DNA from: Martelella alba
GTDB taxonomy: Bacteria > Pseudomonadota > Alphaproteobacteria > Rhizobiales > Rhizobiaceae
Direction: 5' to 3'
Assembly: GCF_006516955.1 (NCBI RefSeq)
Contig: NZ_VHLG01000013.1
Location: 82,130-146,129, forward strand
DNA: 64,000 bases
A program made the translations under genes and the position numbers. This document shows, piece after piece, positions 54,165 to 63,912 of the stretch; the stretch's first letter is position 1, and every line of letters begins with the position of its first letter. The notes beneath the pieces are model-generated. The model made no database searches, had not been told where the DNA came from, and worked only from the letters and a program-made list of their open reading frames with translations.

Positions 54165-55835
54165 ATGACTGAAACCATGATCACCAATCCGATCCTGCCG
54201 GGCTTCAATCCGGACCCCTCCATCTGCCGCGTTGGCGATGACTATTATATCGCGACCTCCACCTTTGAATGGTATCCCGGCGTCCAGATCCATCACTCGC
54301 GCGATCTCGCGCACTGGACCCTCGTCGCCCATCCGCTTGACCGCGGTGATCTGCTCGACATGCGCGGCAATCCCGACAGCTGCGGCATCTGGGCACCCTG
54401 CCTCACCCATGCCGACGGGCTGTTCTGGCTGATCTACACCGATGTGAAACGGCTTTCGGGCAGTTTCAAGGATGCCCCCAACTACCTGACCACGGCGCCA
54501 ACCATTAACGGCCCCTGGTCAAAGCGGGTCTATCTGAATGCGAGCGGCTTTGATCCGTCCCTTTTCCATGCGCCCGATGGCCGGAAATATCTCGTCAACA
54601 TGCTGTGGGACCACAGGCAGCAAGGTCATGGTGATCAGTTCGCCGGGATCGTGCTGCAGGAATATGATGTAGCCGCCGAGAAACTGACCGGGCCGATCCA
54701 CAACATCTTCCAGGGGACGGAGCGGAAGCTGACGGAAGCGCCGCATCTCTATTACCGTGAAGGCTGGTACTATCTGATGACGGCTGAAGGCGGCACGGGC
54801 TACGAACATGCCGTGACGCTGGCACGATCGCGTTCGCTCCTCGGCCCCTATGAGGTTCACCCGGACAAGCATGTGCTGACCACGGCCTTTGCACCGGACG
54901 TGCCGCTGCAGCGCTGCGGCCATGCCGATATCGTCGAGACGCAGGCGGGCGAGACCTATATGGTTCATCTATGTTCCCGCCCGCTCACGGTTTCCGATAC
55001 GACGGGACAGTCAGCGATCCGGCGTGATCTGCCCGGCTCGGATCAGATTCAGCGCCGCTCACCGCTCGGTCGGGAGACCGCTATCCAGAAGATGGAGTGG
55101 CGCGATGACGGCTGGCTCTATCTCGCTGAAGGCGGCCAGGCACCGAAGACGATCCACACCACAAGTCCGAACGGCCTGAAAGCGGAAGAAACGGTCGTAG
55201 AACCAGTGCGGACCAACTTTGCCCCCGGCCCGCTTCCCATTGCCTTCCAGTGGTTGCGCAGCCCGGAACCTGCGCGCCTGTTTTCACTTGCGGCCAACCC
55301 GGGAAGCCTGCGTATCTATGGCCGTCTGTCGCCCGGCAACTTTTTCGAAAGCGCCATGCTCGCCCGGCGTCAGACCGCACTCAGCTATCGCGCGGCCACC
55401 CGGATCGACTTCAGCCCGCGCGATTTCCAGAGCTTTGCCGGCCTGATCTGCTGGTACAATCAGTGCCAGTATCATTATCTTTCCGTGACACGCGAAGATG
55501 ACGGAAGCCGTGCTCTGCGGATCATGTCTGCACTCGGAGATTTTCCATTCGGTCGCTCGGTTTTCGGCTGCGATCCAGTCCGGGTTCCAGAAGAAGGCCC
55601 GCTGGATCTCGCCGTCGAAGTCGACGGTCCGGCGTTGCAGTTCTTCTGGTTGAACGGCGATAACGGCTGGCAGATGATCGGCCCGGTCCTTGATGCCACC
55701 ATCCTTTCCGATGAGGCGGGCGTCGGCGAGGGCAATAATTTCACCGGTGCCTTTGTCGGCATGGCCGCACACGATATCAGCGGCCAGGCACAGCATGCCG
55801 ACTTCGCCTGGTTCGACTACGAAACGCGCGGCTAG
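54165..55835 (+). CDS. GH43 beta-xylosidase
   Basis: A glycoside hydrolase family 43 enzyme of about 556 residues without signal peptide, so cytoplasmic. The five-blade propeller opens NPILPGFNPDPSI with the catalytic base Asp in NPDP; the pKa-modulating Asp is in SGFDPSLFH and the acid Glu in LTEAPHLYY. The last 200 residues form the C-terminal beta-sandwich common in GH43 xylosidases (FQSFAGLICWYNQCQYHYL). It splits imported xylo-oligosaccharides to xylose. Start uncertain: GTG 54132 overlaps the ATPase stop, ATG 54165 and ATG 54177 follow; 54165 chosen. Confidence 0.9.
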   Translation: MTETMITNPILPGFNPDPSICRVGDDYYIATSTFEWYPGVQIHHSRDLAHWTLVAHPLDRGDLLDMRGNPDSCGIWAPCLTHADGLFWLIYTDVKRLSGSFKDAPNYLTTAPTINGPWSKRVYLNASGFDPSLFHAPDGRKYLVNMLWDHRQQGHGDQFAGIVLQEYDVAAEKLTGPIHNIFQGTERKLTEAPHLYYREGWYYLMTAEGGTGYEHAVTLARSRSLLGPYEVHPDKHVLTTAFAPDVPLQRCGHADIVETQAGETYMVHLCSRPLTVSDTTGQSAIRRDLPGSDQIQRRSPLGRETAIQKMEWRDDGWLYLAEGGQAPKTIHTTSPNGLKAEETVVEPVRTNFAPGPLPIAFQWLRSPEPARLFSLAANPGSLRIYGRLSPGNFFESAMLARRQTALSYRAATRIDFSPRDFQSFAGLICWYNQCQYHYLSVTREDDGSRALRIMSALGDFPFGRSVFGCDPVRVPEEGPLDLAVEVDGPALQFFWLNGDNGWQMIGPVLDATILSDEAGVGEGNNFTGAFVGMAAHDISGQAQHADFAWFDYETRG

Positions 55836-55976
55836 CTGGGGCATACCGCTTTCCGCATTTTTGACATCTGCGAAACCTGATTGCTTTGGCGCGCCGCGCC
55901 GAAGATGGGCTTTCGCGCCCTGAACATACTCCCGTCGCAGTCGCTCGCGTCACAAAGCCCAATGGTAGAAGCACCG

Positions 55977-58148
55977 ATGAACACCTTACTTTCACATTTT
56001 ATGAAGCTAGATGCAGCTGCCAGAGGCGAGACCTGCACGGCCGCCCTCACCAACGAGGATGGATATGACCTCTGGCTACGCTATCTACCGCAACCGGAAG
56101 ACCGGCGCAGGCAAATCCTTGAACATGCATCAATGCTGATTGCCGGTGCAGACAGCCCCGCCATTCTGGTGGCCAGGGAAGAGCTTGAACACGCGCTTTT
56201 CGCCATGACGCTCCACTGTTTGCCAAAGGCCGAACCATCCGCCATCGGCGATGGCGCGATCATTATCGGAACCCCGGAAGGTAATCCGCTTATCAAATCG
56301 GCGGCCCTGCCACTCGATGATCTCGGCCCCGAGGGCTATCTGGTCCGCCGCGTGACCATTCATGGCTGCAACGTGACGGCCATTGCCGCCAACAGCGATA
56401 CCGGTGTGCTCTATGGCTGCTTTGCCTTTCTGCGTCATATCCAGACCGGCCGGCCGCTTGCGGCAACTGACCTGCGTTCCCGTCCGAAACTCGATCTCCG
56501 CCTTCTGAACCACTGGGACAATCTCGATGGCACGGTGGAGCGTGGCTATGCGGGTTTCTCGATCTGGGACTGGTGGACGCTGCCGGACTACCAGCAGCAG
56601 CGTTACACGGACTACGCACGGGCCAATGCCTCGCTTGGCATCAATGGCACTGTGCTCAACAACGTCAATGCTGCCCCGGAAATCCTCACCCCCTCCTATC
56701 TGGAAAAGGCCGCCATGCTGGCAGCGATCTTCCGGCCATTTGGTCTGAAGGTATTCCTTTCGGTCAATTTCGCATCGCCCGCAGCCCTTGGCGAATGCGA
56801 AACGGCAGATCCGAGCCATCCGGATGTCCGGTCCTGGTGGCAGAACAGGGTCGACGCGATCTATGCCACCATACCTGATTTCGGCGGCTTTCTCGTCAAG
56901 GCAAATTCCGAAGGGCAGCCCGGTCCGGGCGACTATCAGCGCAGCCATGCTGAAGGCGCCAATATGATTGCCGAGGCACTGGCGCCGCATGGCGGCATAC
57001 TGATCTGGCGCGCCTTCGTCTACGCCTCGGATGCCGGAACAGACCGGGCGAGCGAGGCGCTGAACGAGTTTGCGCCGCTCGACGGGCACTTTGCGCCAAA
57101 TGTTCTGGTACAGGTCAAAAACGGTCCGATTGATTTCCAGCCGCGTGAACCCTTCTCGCCGATCTTCGGCAGGCTCACCAAGACCCCTTTGGTGATGGAA
57201 TTCCAGATCACCAAGGAATATCTCGGCCAGGCAACGCACCTTGCCTTTCTCGGTCCCGTCTTCGAAGAGGTGCTTCAGTTTGACACCCTCAGCGCCGGCA
57301 CGGGATCGACAGTCTCGAAAATCCTGCAGGGCAAGCTCTTCCCGCAGAGGCTGACGGGCATGTCCGGCGTTGCCAATATCGGCTCCGACCGCGACTGGAC
57401 CGGCGGAATCTTCAATCAGGCCAACTGGTATGCCTTTGGCAGAATGGCATGGGACCCGGATGACACGGCCCGTGACATAGCGGAAGACTGGACTCGCATG
57501 ACCTTCAGCAATGAGGCTTCTTTCGTGTCCACAACCGTTGACATGCTGATGCAGTCGCACGAAATCCTTGTCGACTATATGATGCCCTTCGGCCTGCATC
57601 ATCAGGTGGCGACCGGTCATCACTATGGCCCCGGCCCCTGGGTAAACGATCTGGCACGCGCGGAATGGAACCCGACCTATTATAACAGGGCGGATAGCGC
57701 CGGTATTGGCTTCAACCGGCTTGCCGATGGCAGCAATAGCATTGGCCAATATAGCGAAGAGATGCAGGCGCTGTTTTCCGACCCGCACGCATTTGACGAA
57801 CGCTATCTGCTCTGGTTTCACCACATCCCCTGGGATTTCCGCATGAAATCCGGAAAGACGCTGTGGCAAAGTCTGATCGAACGTTTCGACAGGGGCGCCG
57901 ACGCCGCGGCCGCCATGGCGGAAAACTGGTCCGGCGCCCGCCCCTATGTTGACGGCCAGCGGTTCAGACAGATCAACGCCTTCCTGGCAATCCAGGCCCG
58001 GGAGGCCAGATGGTGGCGGGATGCCAATATTGCCTATTTTCAGGCGATCTCGGGACTGCCGTTGCCACCGGGGCATGCTGCCCCGCAGAAGAGACTTGAC
58101 AGCTACAAAGCCCTTTCCTTCCCGTTTGCCCCGGGTAACCCCGACTGA
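55977..58148 (+). CDS. aguA: GH67 alpha-glucuronidase
   Basis: A 723-residue family 67 alpha-glucuronidase, about normal length. Typical stretches: LDLRLLNHWDNLDGTVERGY, GFLVKANSEGQPGPGDY, VQVKNGPIDFQPREPF (an acidic catalytic residue) and VMEFQITKEYLGQ. It removes (4-O-methyl)glucuronic acid from the non-reducing end of aldouronic acids. No signal peptide, so intracellular, acting together with the GH43 xylosidase after import. ATG 55977 (MNTLLSHF) is chosen; ATG 55962 is an alternative. It ends the operon. Confidence 0.92.
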   Translation: MNTLLSHFMKLDAAARGETCTAALTNEDGYDLWLRYLPQPEDRRRQILEHASMLIAGADSPAILVAREELEHALFAMTLHCLPKAEPSAIGDGAIIIGTPEGNPLIKSAALPLDDLGPEGYLVRRVTIHGCNVTAIAANSDTGVLYGCFAFLRHIQTGRPLAATDLRSRPKLDLRLLNHWDNLDGTVERGYAGFSIWDWWTLPDYQQQRYTDYARANASLGINGTVLNNVNAAPEILTPSYLEKAAMLAAIFRPFGLKVFLSVNFASPAALGECETADPSHPDVRSWWQNRVDAIYATIPDFGGFLVKANSEGQPGPGDYQRSHAEGANMIAEALAPHGGILIWRAFVYASDAGTDRASEALNEFAPLDGHFAPNVLVQVKNGPIDFQPREPFSPIFGRLTKTPLVMEFQITKEYLGQATHLAFLGPVFEEVLQFDTLSAGTGSTVSKILQGKLFPQRLTGMSGVANIGSDRDWTGGIFNQANWYAFGRMAWDPDDTARDIAEDWTRMTFSNEASFVSTTVDMLMQSHEILVDYMMPFGLHHQVATGHHYGPGPWVNDLARAEWNPTYYNRADSAGIGFNRLADGSNSIGQYSEEMQALFSDPHAFDERYLLWFHHIPWDFRMKSGKTLWQSLIERFDRGADAAAAMAENWSGARPYVDGQRFRQINAFLAIQAREARWWRDANIAYFQAISGLPLPPGHAAPQKRLDSYKALSFPFAPGNPD

Positions 58149-58637
58149 CTGCCGCCAGCAACCGCGACAATCTAGCAAGGGCGGCCGGTGAGTTCGCCGA
58201 TCAGAAGATCGATGCTGCAGTCATTGCCGACGACGCCGGTAGCAGGGTTTCAAAGGCCGGTTCTGCCACGCCTTGGCCTCATCCATCACGCTACCGTTGA
58301 TCGCGAAAATTAGGCCGGGCGCGGCTTCGGAAGCAAATGTCAGAATCTTGAAAACCACAGGCACCGTCATGAATTGAGTGGAAGTTCAGACTTTGGCATT
58401 TGAGTTCCGTATTTGCGGGGGGGGGCGGGACCCAAATGTCAAATTCATACCACTTGTCAGTGGATCCATGTAATTATGTCTTGCATCGCCAGCTATATTC
58501 GGAACGAATGGTTTAGTCGCATGAAGTGAATTTCCTGCATTCAGCCCCCTAGAAAGGACAGATGAAGCGGGAAGAGCTCTTTCGTATCACGCGTCGCCGT
58601 TCAAGACAGAGTTCATAGTTGGAATCTTCAAAATCTC
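58149..58637. other. Intergenic region with a possible IS256-type remnant
   Basis: About 490 bp. On the minus strand near 58225-58360 a short frame reads VMDEAKAWQNRPLK before a stop, resembling the WQNRPL region of IS256-type transposases, but too short to be sure. A run of nine G at 58417-58425 is the longest homopolymer noticed here. No promoter is obvious for the next gene. Confidence 0.3.
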
Positions 58638-60287
58638 ATGTCAAATCAATCTTCCGCCGTAAAATTTCTCCACGTTGATGAAACGAAAACGCAAATTCTT
58701 CTATTTTTAGGATTTTGCATTTTCTTCATCTATCTGTCCCTGTCAATAACGACAGACGGCTCTCCTGATTTTAAGATTTACCACTATTATAACGGATATT
58801 CCGCCTGGAATGATCGATCTGGAAAGGATATTGCGGCGGCGCAGCTACAGACATATTTCTTTAACGGCCTTGATGCTGTGTATTATATTTTGTTTGCAGC
58901 GCTGAACAACCATCCAAAGATCTTGAATGCTGTGCTTGCGATACCCTATGGCATCGCTGCCTATTGTGTGATGCTGACGACCTGGAGCTTCCGGACAAGC
59001 GATAGTATCATCTGGAGAGTTCTGGCGATTTTTGTTGCCATTTACGGCGTTCTGGGCTCCGGGATCTACTCGACATTCCTCACCACAATGTCGGATGTGG
59101 TACCGGCCGTTCCACTGTTTGTCGCGATTGCATTATGGTTTACATGGTCACGTAGCGGCCAAACAGGATTTTTCCGCGTTGCCGCCGTCGGCGTGATGGC
59201 AGGTATATCGGTTGGGCTCAAGCTCACCCTGGTTACCTATTTTATGGGTTTCATGATCGCGATCTTTCTCATAGAGATAAACCGGCCGGGGCAGGCTTTG
59301 CTGAAGGCAATTATCTTTTCGGCGTGTGGCTTTGTCTTCTTCGCAATCATTGATGCACATTGGCTGCTGCGGAACTATGCCGAATTCGGCAATCCGATCT
59401 TTCCGCTCATGAACAATATTTTCAAATCGGATTTTGCTGCGCATGCGAGTTGGACGGATGAGCGCTTTAAACCTGACAATATCTGGCAGGCTCTTTTTTA
59501 TCCTGCCTATTGGGCATTTCAGGAATCTCAGTTCGCCATTGAATTGAACATGCGGGATGCCAGAATTCTCATCCTTCTGGTTTCGGTCCTGATCACGATC
59601 ATCTATTCCGTCTGGTCACTATACAAAGACAGGAAGGCCGCTCTGGCATCGAAGCGTTTCCTGATGACCATGGCATTTTCGGTATTTTGCATCCTGTCCT
59701 ATGCCCTCTGGGAAATGGAATGGTCAATATACCGCTATTTGACGGTGCTGGAGGCCTTTAGCGGGGTTGTGCCGCTCGTGCTTGTCTTCCGCCTGTGCTC
59801 AACCAATGGTGAGGAAGAGCGGCTGTCACGAGGCTTTCTGGCGGCGCTTGGCAGTGTACTCATTCTGGCAGTCATGGTGACCACGATGAAGTACACGCAT
59901 TACCCATGGTGGAGCCGTGCCAAACCGTCGGACAAGGTCGTATCGGTGCAACTGCCCCCGATCGAAGACGATGCGATGGTTCTATTTCTCGACGCCTATG
60001 CCTATTCATGGCTTATTCCCGAAATGCCGAAATCCGTTCGGGCCATCGGGGTGCAGGGCAATATTACCGGGCCGGGACGTGAAGGAAAACTTGAAGCGAA
60101 AGTTGAAGATGCCATCCGTTCATTTGACGGACCTCTATGGGGGCTCGAATATCCGAATGCTTTCAAGGGCGCCGCAGACAATGCGCTCAACTTTTATGGA
60201 CTGCATCGCACAGATAATTGTTCACAGCTCATTTCCAATGTCGATGATGCACCCTTTGTCCGGATTTGCGCACTCGAGCGAAACTAG
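58638..60287 (+). CDS. Polytopic membrane protein, GT-C-type glycosyltransferase-like
   Basis: A 549-residue protein with about ten membrane helices. The first periplasmic loop holds DFKIYHYYNGYSAWNDRSG and then DIAAAQLQTYFFNGLDAVYY. The pattern (acidic plus YHYYN, DIAPAQ-like, YFNPLLD-like) recurs in uncharacterised bacterial GT-C proteins, whose loop acidic residues bind the polyprenyl-phosphate sugar. The C-terminal 100 residues are soluble, probably periplasmic. It resembles the product of 61971-63566 in layout and motif order. Codon use is AT-richer than in the catabolic operons, suggesting transfer. Exact function unknown. Confidence 0.7.
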   Translation: MSNQSSAVKFLHVDETKTQILLFLGFCIFFIYLSLSITTDGSPDFKIYHYYNGYSAWNDRSGKDIAAAQLQTYFFNGLDAVYYILFAALNNHPKILNAVLAIPYGIAAYCVMLTTWSFRTSDSIIWRVLAIFVAIYGVLGSGIYSTFLTTMSDVVPAVPLFVAIALWFTWSRSGQTGFFRVAAVGVMAGISVGLKLTLVTYFMGFMIAIFLIEINRPGQALLKAIIFSACGFVFFAIIDAHWLLRNYAEFGNPIFPLMNNIFKSDFAAHASWTDERFKPDNIWQALFYPAYWAFQESQFAIELNMRDARILILLVSVLITIIYSVWSLYKDRKAALASKRFLMTMAFSVFCILSYALWEMEWSIYRYLTVLEAFSGVVPLVLVFRLCSTNGEEERLSRGFLAALGSVLILAVMVTTMKYTHYPWWSRAKPSDKVVSVQLPPIEDDAMVLFLDAYAYSWLIPEMPKSVRAIGVQGNITGPGREGKLEAKVEDAIRSFDGPLWGLEYPNAFKGAADNALNFYGLHRTDNCSQLISNVDDAPFVRICALERN

Positions 60288-60547
60288 AAGAGGGGCGGGG
60301 CTGATCTGATGTGCCGTGGCGCATGCTTGGCCGGTTTGGAGGCCTCCGGGGCTTCCATTCCCTTTCCCGAGCCTGTGCGTATACGGTTGGTGTGTTTCGC
60401 ATTGTTCGATGCAATGATATACGAACGCTTACCTTGCGCTTTTGCGATGAAACCTTATCCCACGACTTGTGGTACAGAAAAACTGCAGACACAGATGGCC
60501 GACCTGCCAGGCACAGGTATCGGAAGCCTATAGTTGAAGAAAGAACG

Positions 60548-61492
60548 ATGACAGACAAGATTTCAATAGCGGTTCTTTTGCCGTGCTACAATGAAGAGAT
60601 TACGATCGGAAAGGTCGTTTCCGATTTCAAGGACTCTCTACCAGAAGCCACGATTTATGTTTACGACAACAATTCAACCGACCGGACACGTGAGTGTGCG
60701 GAAAAGGCTGGTGCAGTCGTGCGGCTGGAGCGGCGCCAAGGCAAAGGCAATGTTGTGCGCAGGATGTTCGCGGATATTGAGGCAGATATCTATGTCTTGG
60801 TCGATGGTGACGACACCTATGATGCAGCCTCGGCACCCAGGCTGGTTGAGGCGCTTTGCGCGCAGGGTCTGGATATGGTGAACGGACGGCGTGACGGCGG
60901 TTCGACAGAAGCCTACCGGCCTGGACATCGCTTTGGAAACAAGATGCTCACCGGTCTTGTGGCAATGACTTTCGGAAACGAATTCAATGATATGCTATCA
61001 GGATACCGGGTCTTTTCACGTCGTTTTGTCAAGAGCTTTCCTGCGCTTGCAACCGGGTTTGAAATTGAAACCGAGTTGACTGTTCATGCTCTGGAGCTTC
61101 GTATGCCCACTGCGGAAATCGGAACCCCTTATAAAGAGCGCCCCGAAGGATCTGATAGCAAACTACGCACATTCAGCGATGGTTTCCGGATCTTGCGGAC
61201 GATTATGCTGCTTGTCCGAGACGAACGCCCATTCCAATTCTTTTCGATCGCGGCCCTGATACTCTCGCTGTTTGCGCTGATTATCATGGTTCCCGTTTTC
61301 TTCACCTATTTTCACACGGGGCTCGTTCCGCGTTTTCCAACCGTTGTGCTCGCAACTGGGTGCGGCATGCTGGCAGCCCTCTCCTTCTTTTGCGGTGTGA
61401 TACTCGACACGGTAACCTTGAGTCGTCGTGAGGCCAAGCGCATGCGTTATCTAGCGATTGCTTCCATCCATGCCCGTTCTCTCGGTGTATGA
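60548..61492 (+). CDS. GT2-family glycosyltransferase (polyprenyl-phosphate sugar synthase type)
   Basis: A 314-residue GT-A enzyme: VLLPCYNEEITIGKVV at the start, DNNSTDRT, the metal/nucleotide DGDDTYDA motif, and two membrane helices near residues 230-280. This layout (N-terminal GT2 plus two C-terminal helices) is that of undecaprenyl- or dolichyl-phosphate sugar synthases. It would make the lipid-linked sugar donor for the adjacent GT-C-like proteins, and the GtrA protein would move it across the membrane. ATG 60548 chosen; the longer frame to 60311 lacks coding character. Confidence 0.87.
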   Translation: MTDKISIAVLLPCYNEEITIGKVVSDFKDSLPEATIYVYDNNSTDRTRECAEKAGAVVRLERRQGKGNVVRRMFADIEADIYVLVDGDDTYDAASAPRLVEALCAQGLDMVNGRRDGGSTEAYRPGHRFGNKMLTGLVAMTFGNEFNDMLSGYRVFSRRFVKSFPALATGFEIETELTVHALELRMPTAEIGTPYKERPEGSDSKLRTFSDGFRILRTIMLLVRDERPFQFFSIAALILSLFALIIMVPVFFTYFHTGLVPRFPTVVLATGCGMLAALSFFCGVILDTVTLSRREAKRMRYLAIASIHARSLGV

Positions 61493-61871
61493 AGCCGTGT
61501 TCCTCCGTTTCGCTGTTGTCGGAGCCATCGCCTTCGTCGTCGACTGGCTGTGTCTGTCCGTCTTGCTCCGACTGGGCTTGCCATTTTTCCTGTCACGCGC
61601 CGGGAGCTATCTCAGCGCAGCAACCACTGCCTGGCTCCTCAACCGTCTATGGACGTTCAAGAGCCAACATGGGGCTCTTGTCGCGGAATGGTTGAAATAC
61701 CTGTCAGCTAATCTCGTCGGCGGCGGGGTGAACTATGCCGTTTCTGTTGCAATGCTATATGCGTCCATCGACATGGTGGGGCGCTATCCCGTTATCGCGA
61801 TCGCGGCTGGCACGATCTGCGGGATGCTGTTCAATTTCGTTCTGTCAAAACACTATGTGTTCAAAGCTTGA
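61470..61871 (+). CDS. GtrA-family membrane protein
   Basis: A 133-residue protein with four membrane helices and family motifs FAVVGAIAFVVDW, NRLWTFKS and FNFVLSKHYVF. GtrA proteins are thought to flip polyprenyl-phosphate-linked sugars. It overlaps the GT2 gene by 23 bp, so the two act together. ATG 61470 is preferred over TTG 61458. Confidence 0.88.
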   Translation: MPVLSVYEAVFLRFAVVGAIAFVVDWLCLSVLLRLGLPFFLSRAGSYLSAATTAWLLNRLWTFKSQHGALVAEWLKYLSANLVGGGVNYAVSVAMLYASIDMVGRYPVIAIAAGTICGMLFNFVLSKHYVFKA

Positions 61872-61970
61872 ATAGCTGTACTGCATCGACCCTCGGATTC
61901 GCCTAACGGCTGGAGGAAACTTGGGGATTAGGTCAAGTCGTCTAACGAACAGCGGGAATGGGGCCGTTCA

Positions 61971-63566
61971 ATGCTTGGTAAGTTTCGGAGGCCTCTTGAG
62001 TCTCACGTCATACCGTTCATAGTTTTTGGATCTGCGGTCGTTTTCTGCGTCTACTATGCCTTGCATGCAGGTTTGGATGTTAACTGGGATCTGCGCAATT
62101 ATCATATCTATTCAGTTTACGCGTTCTTGCATGATCGCTTGGTTTATGATGTGGCGCCCGGGCAGCGTCAGACGTGGACCAATCCTTTCGGTGTGTTGCT
62201 GCCTTATCTCGCCGTTATGTTCACAAAGCCAGTGATCGGCTCTGTTATTCTGGCGGCCTGTTCCGCGGCCAATATTCTGCTCATCTATCTCATAGCTTGC
62301 CAATTATTTCGACCGGCACTGCTTGGTGGGCGCTGGGTTGTTCAATGTCTCGCCATTCTTTGTGCTGTTGCCGCGGGCACCGGGCCTGTGTTTTTGTCCC
62401 TTATCGGCGTGTCGATGAATGACAATTTGGTCGCTGCATGCATTCTGGCCGCCGTCTACTTCGCTATTCGGGATGGCTCTGCAGTCCGGCAGTACTTTTG
62501 GTCGGGTCTGTTTCTCGGGCTGGCTGTCGCTTTGAAATTGACGGCGTTGATCTATATTCCGGGGCTGGCTGTTGCTGTACTCGTGCTGAACCCAAGGCGG
62601 TTCCATAGGCAGGCCCTGGCGGCGGCGGGTGGTTTCTTGCTCACATTTATTCCGTTCGGGGCGACGTGGGCGGTCTATATGTACAGGCTGTTCGATAACC
62701 CGCTGATGCCGCTTTACAATGACCTCTTCAAGTCGGAGCTCTATCCGTCGGTCGCCTTGAAGGATACGCGTTTCATCTTTCACGGTGTGGGGGATTTCTT
62801 TCCGAAATTTAGCGAGATTGCAGCGGGTGCGCATCCAACGACAGAAGTCGGTATGGTTGACCTGAGATATGTGATTTTTGCGATCTTTCTTTTTGTGTTT
62901 GTTCTTGTTCTTCTTGATTCTCTTTTGCGTCGCGGCCGCCATCGGGGGCTTCAGGACAGTATCGTTGAACTGAAGAAGCTTCTCTCGCTTTTGATATTTG
63001 TTGTTACAAGTTTGCTCTTGTGGGGACTGATGTTTGGCATTGGCCGGTATGCAGTGGCGCTGGAGCAGCTCATTCCTGTCTGTGTGATCGGCCTGTTGGC
63101 GGTGATCACTCAGGATGCACGCAGATTGCTGATCATGTCTTTTGCGAGTGTCGCATTGCTGCTCACGACGACGGTTCCTGCCAATTGGGCGAGAGCCAAA
63201 TTCTCGGACAGTTGGTTCGAGCTGGCAATTCCACCGGAGTTGCAGGCAGGAGATCAGCTTTTTGTGATGCTTTCAGGCGAACCCATGGCCTATGTCATTC
63301 CCTATCTACCGGCAACAGACCGCTTTGTCCGGTTTGAGGGCAATCTGCCAATCTCTGCAGACGATGGTCTGGGTCAGCGCATAAAAGAAATCGTTGCCGC
63401 GCAAGATGGTCCGATTATGACCTTGTCGCCTGAATCTTTTGATGAAGAAACCTCCAGCGCCGCTCTCGCCACTTTCGGCCTGAAAAAAGAGGGAGACGAT
63501 TGTTTGTATATTGATAGTAACGCCGGACGATTGAAGTCTTGTAGATTGATAAAGTCGGTGAATTAA
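61971..63566 (+). CDS. Polytopic membrane protein, GT-C-type glycosyltransferase-like (second copy)
   Basis: A 531-residue protein with about ten to eleven helices. The first loop reads DVNWDLRNYHIYSVYAFLHD then DVAPGQRQTWTNPFGVLLPY, the same motif order as the protein at 58638-60287. The two are distant paralogues flanking the GT2/GtrA pair. Likely role: transfer a lipid-linked sugar to a periplasmic acceptor such as lipopolysaccharide or exopolysaccharide. The ribosome binding site is weak. Soluble C-terminus of about 130 residues. Confidence 0.7.
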   Translation: MLGKFRRPLESHVIPFIVFGSAVVFCVYYALHAGLDVNWDLRNYHIYSVYAFLHDRLVYDVAPGQRQTWTNPFGVLLPYLAVMFTKPVIGSVILAACSAANILLIYLIACQLFRPALLGGRWVVQCLAILCAVAAGTGPVFLSLIGVSMNDNLVAACILAAVYFAIRDGSAVRQYFWSGLFLGLAVALKLTALIYIPGLAVAVLVLNPRRFHRQALAAAGGFLLTFIPFGATWAVYMYRLFDNPLMPLYNDLFKSELYPSVALKDTRFIFHGVGDFFPKFSEIAAGAHPTTEVGMVDLRYVIFAIFLFVFVLVLLDSLLRRGRHRGLQDSIVELKKLLSLLIFVVTSLLLWGLMFGIGRYAVALEQLIPVCVIGLLAVITQDARRLLIMSFASVALLLTTTVPANWARAKFSDSWFELAIPPELQAGDQLFVMLSGEPMAYVIPYLPATDRFVRFEGNLPISADDGLGQRIKEIVAAQDGPIMTLSPESFDEETSSAALATFGLKKEGDDCLYIDSNAGRLKSCRLIKSVN

Positions 63567-63645
63567 TCGTATTTGGGTAACCTTCCCCGCCAATAAGGGG
63601 CTTCAAAAGTAGAATTTTCTCGGCAAGATGCTCGAGGAGATTTTG

Positions 63646-63735
63646 ATGAGAAAGAGCCGATTTAGCGAACCCCAGATCATGGCCGTATTGCGCCAGGCGG
63701 AAGGTGGTATTCTTGCCACAGCACATGGAGCGTGA
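63646..63735 (+). pseudogene. Truncated IS3-family OrfA
   Basis: A frame starting MRKSRFSEPQIMAVLRQAEG matches the N-terminus of IS3-type OrfA (usual MRKSRFTEEQIIAVL). After GGI it diverges and stops at 29 codons. The preceding bases (AAAAGTAGAATTTTCTCGGC) look like the IS left end. OrfB is absent, so this is an IS stub. Confidence 0.7.
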
Positions 63736-63842
63736 CGCCCTCTCGCTTCAACGCTTCGGCCAGTTTGGCTCAACGGTGTCGCGTGGCGACCGTCCCATAC
63801 GCCGGAACAGTCGTTGCTCAAGAACCTCGTCCAGGCTCGCAG

Positions 63843-63912
63843 GCAACCTACGAGGCCAGCCTGGCCGAACGTCGCTATGCGGCCTGCGATCCAGATAACC
63901 GGCTGATTGGTA
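63843..63912 (+). pseudogene. Fragment of a serine-recombinase-type protein
   Basis: The plus-strand frame reads ATYEASLAERRYAACDPDNR, close to the coiled segment after the zinc-ribbon domain of large serine recombinases (YEAxxAERRYxAVDPDNRLV). Nothing upstream or downstream continues it; the region 63736-64000 is debris next to the IS3 stub. Assignment is by motif only. Confidence 0.4.

Noticed and set aside
56130..58178. 682-codon minus-strand frame opposite the GH67 gene
   Set aside because: Shadow of a clear glycoside hydrolase gene.
58417..58425. Run of nine G that could be a phase-variable tract
   Set aside because: It is intergenic and not placed between promoter boxes or inside a reading frame; may also be a sequencing artefact.
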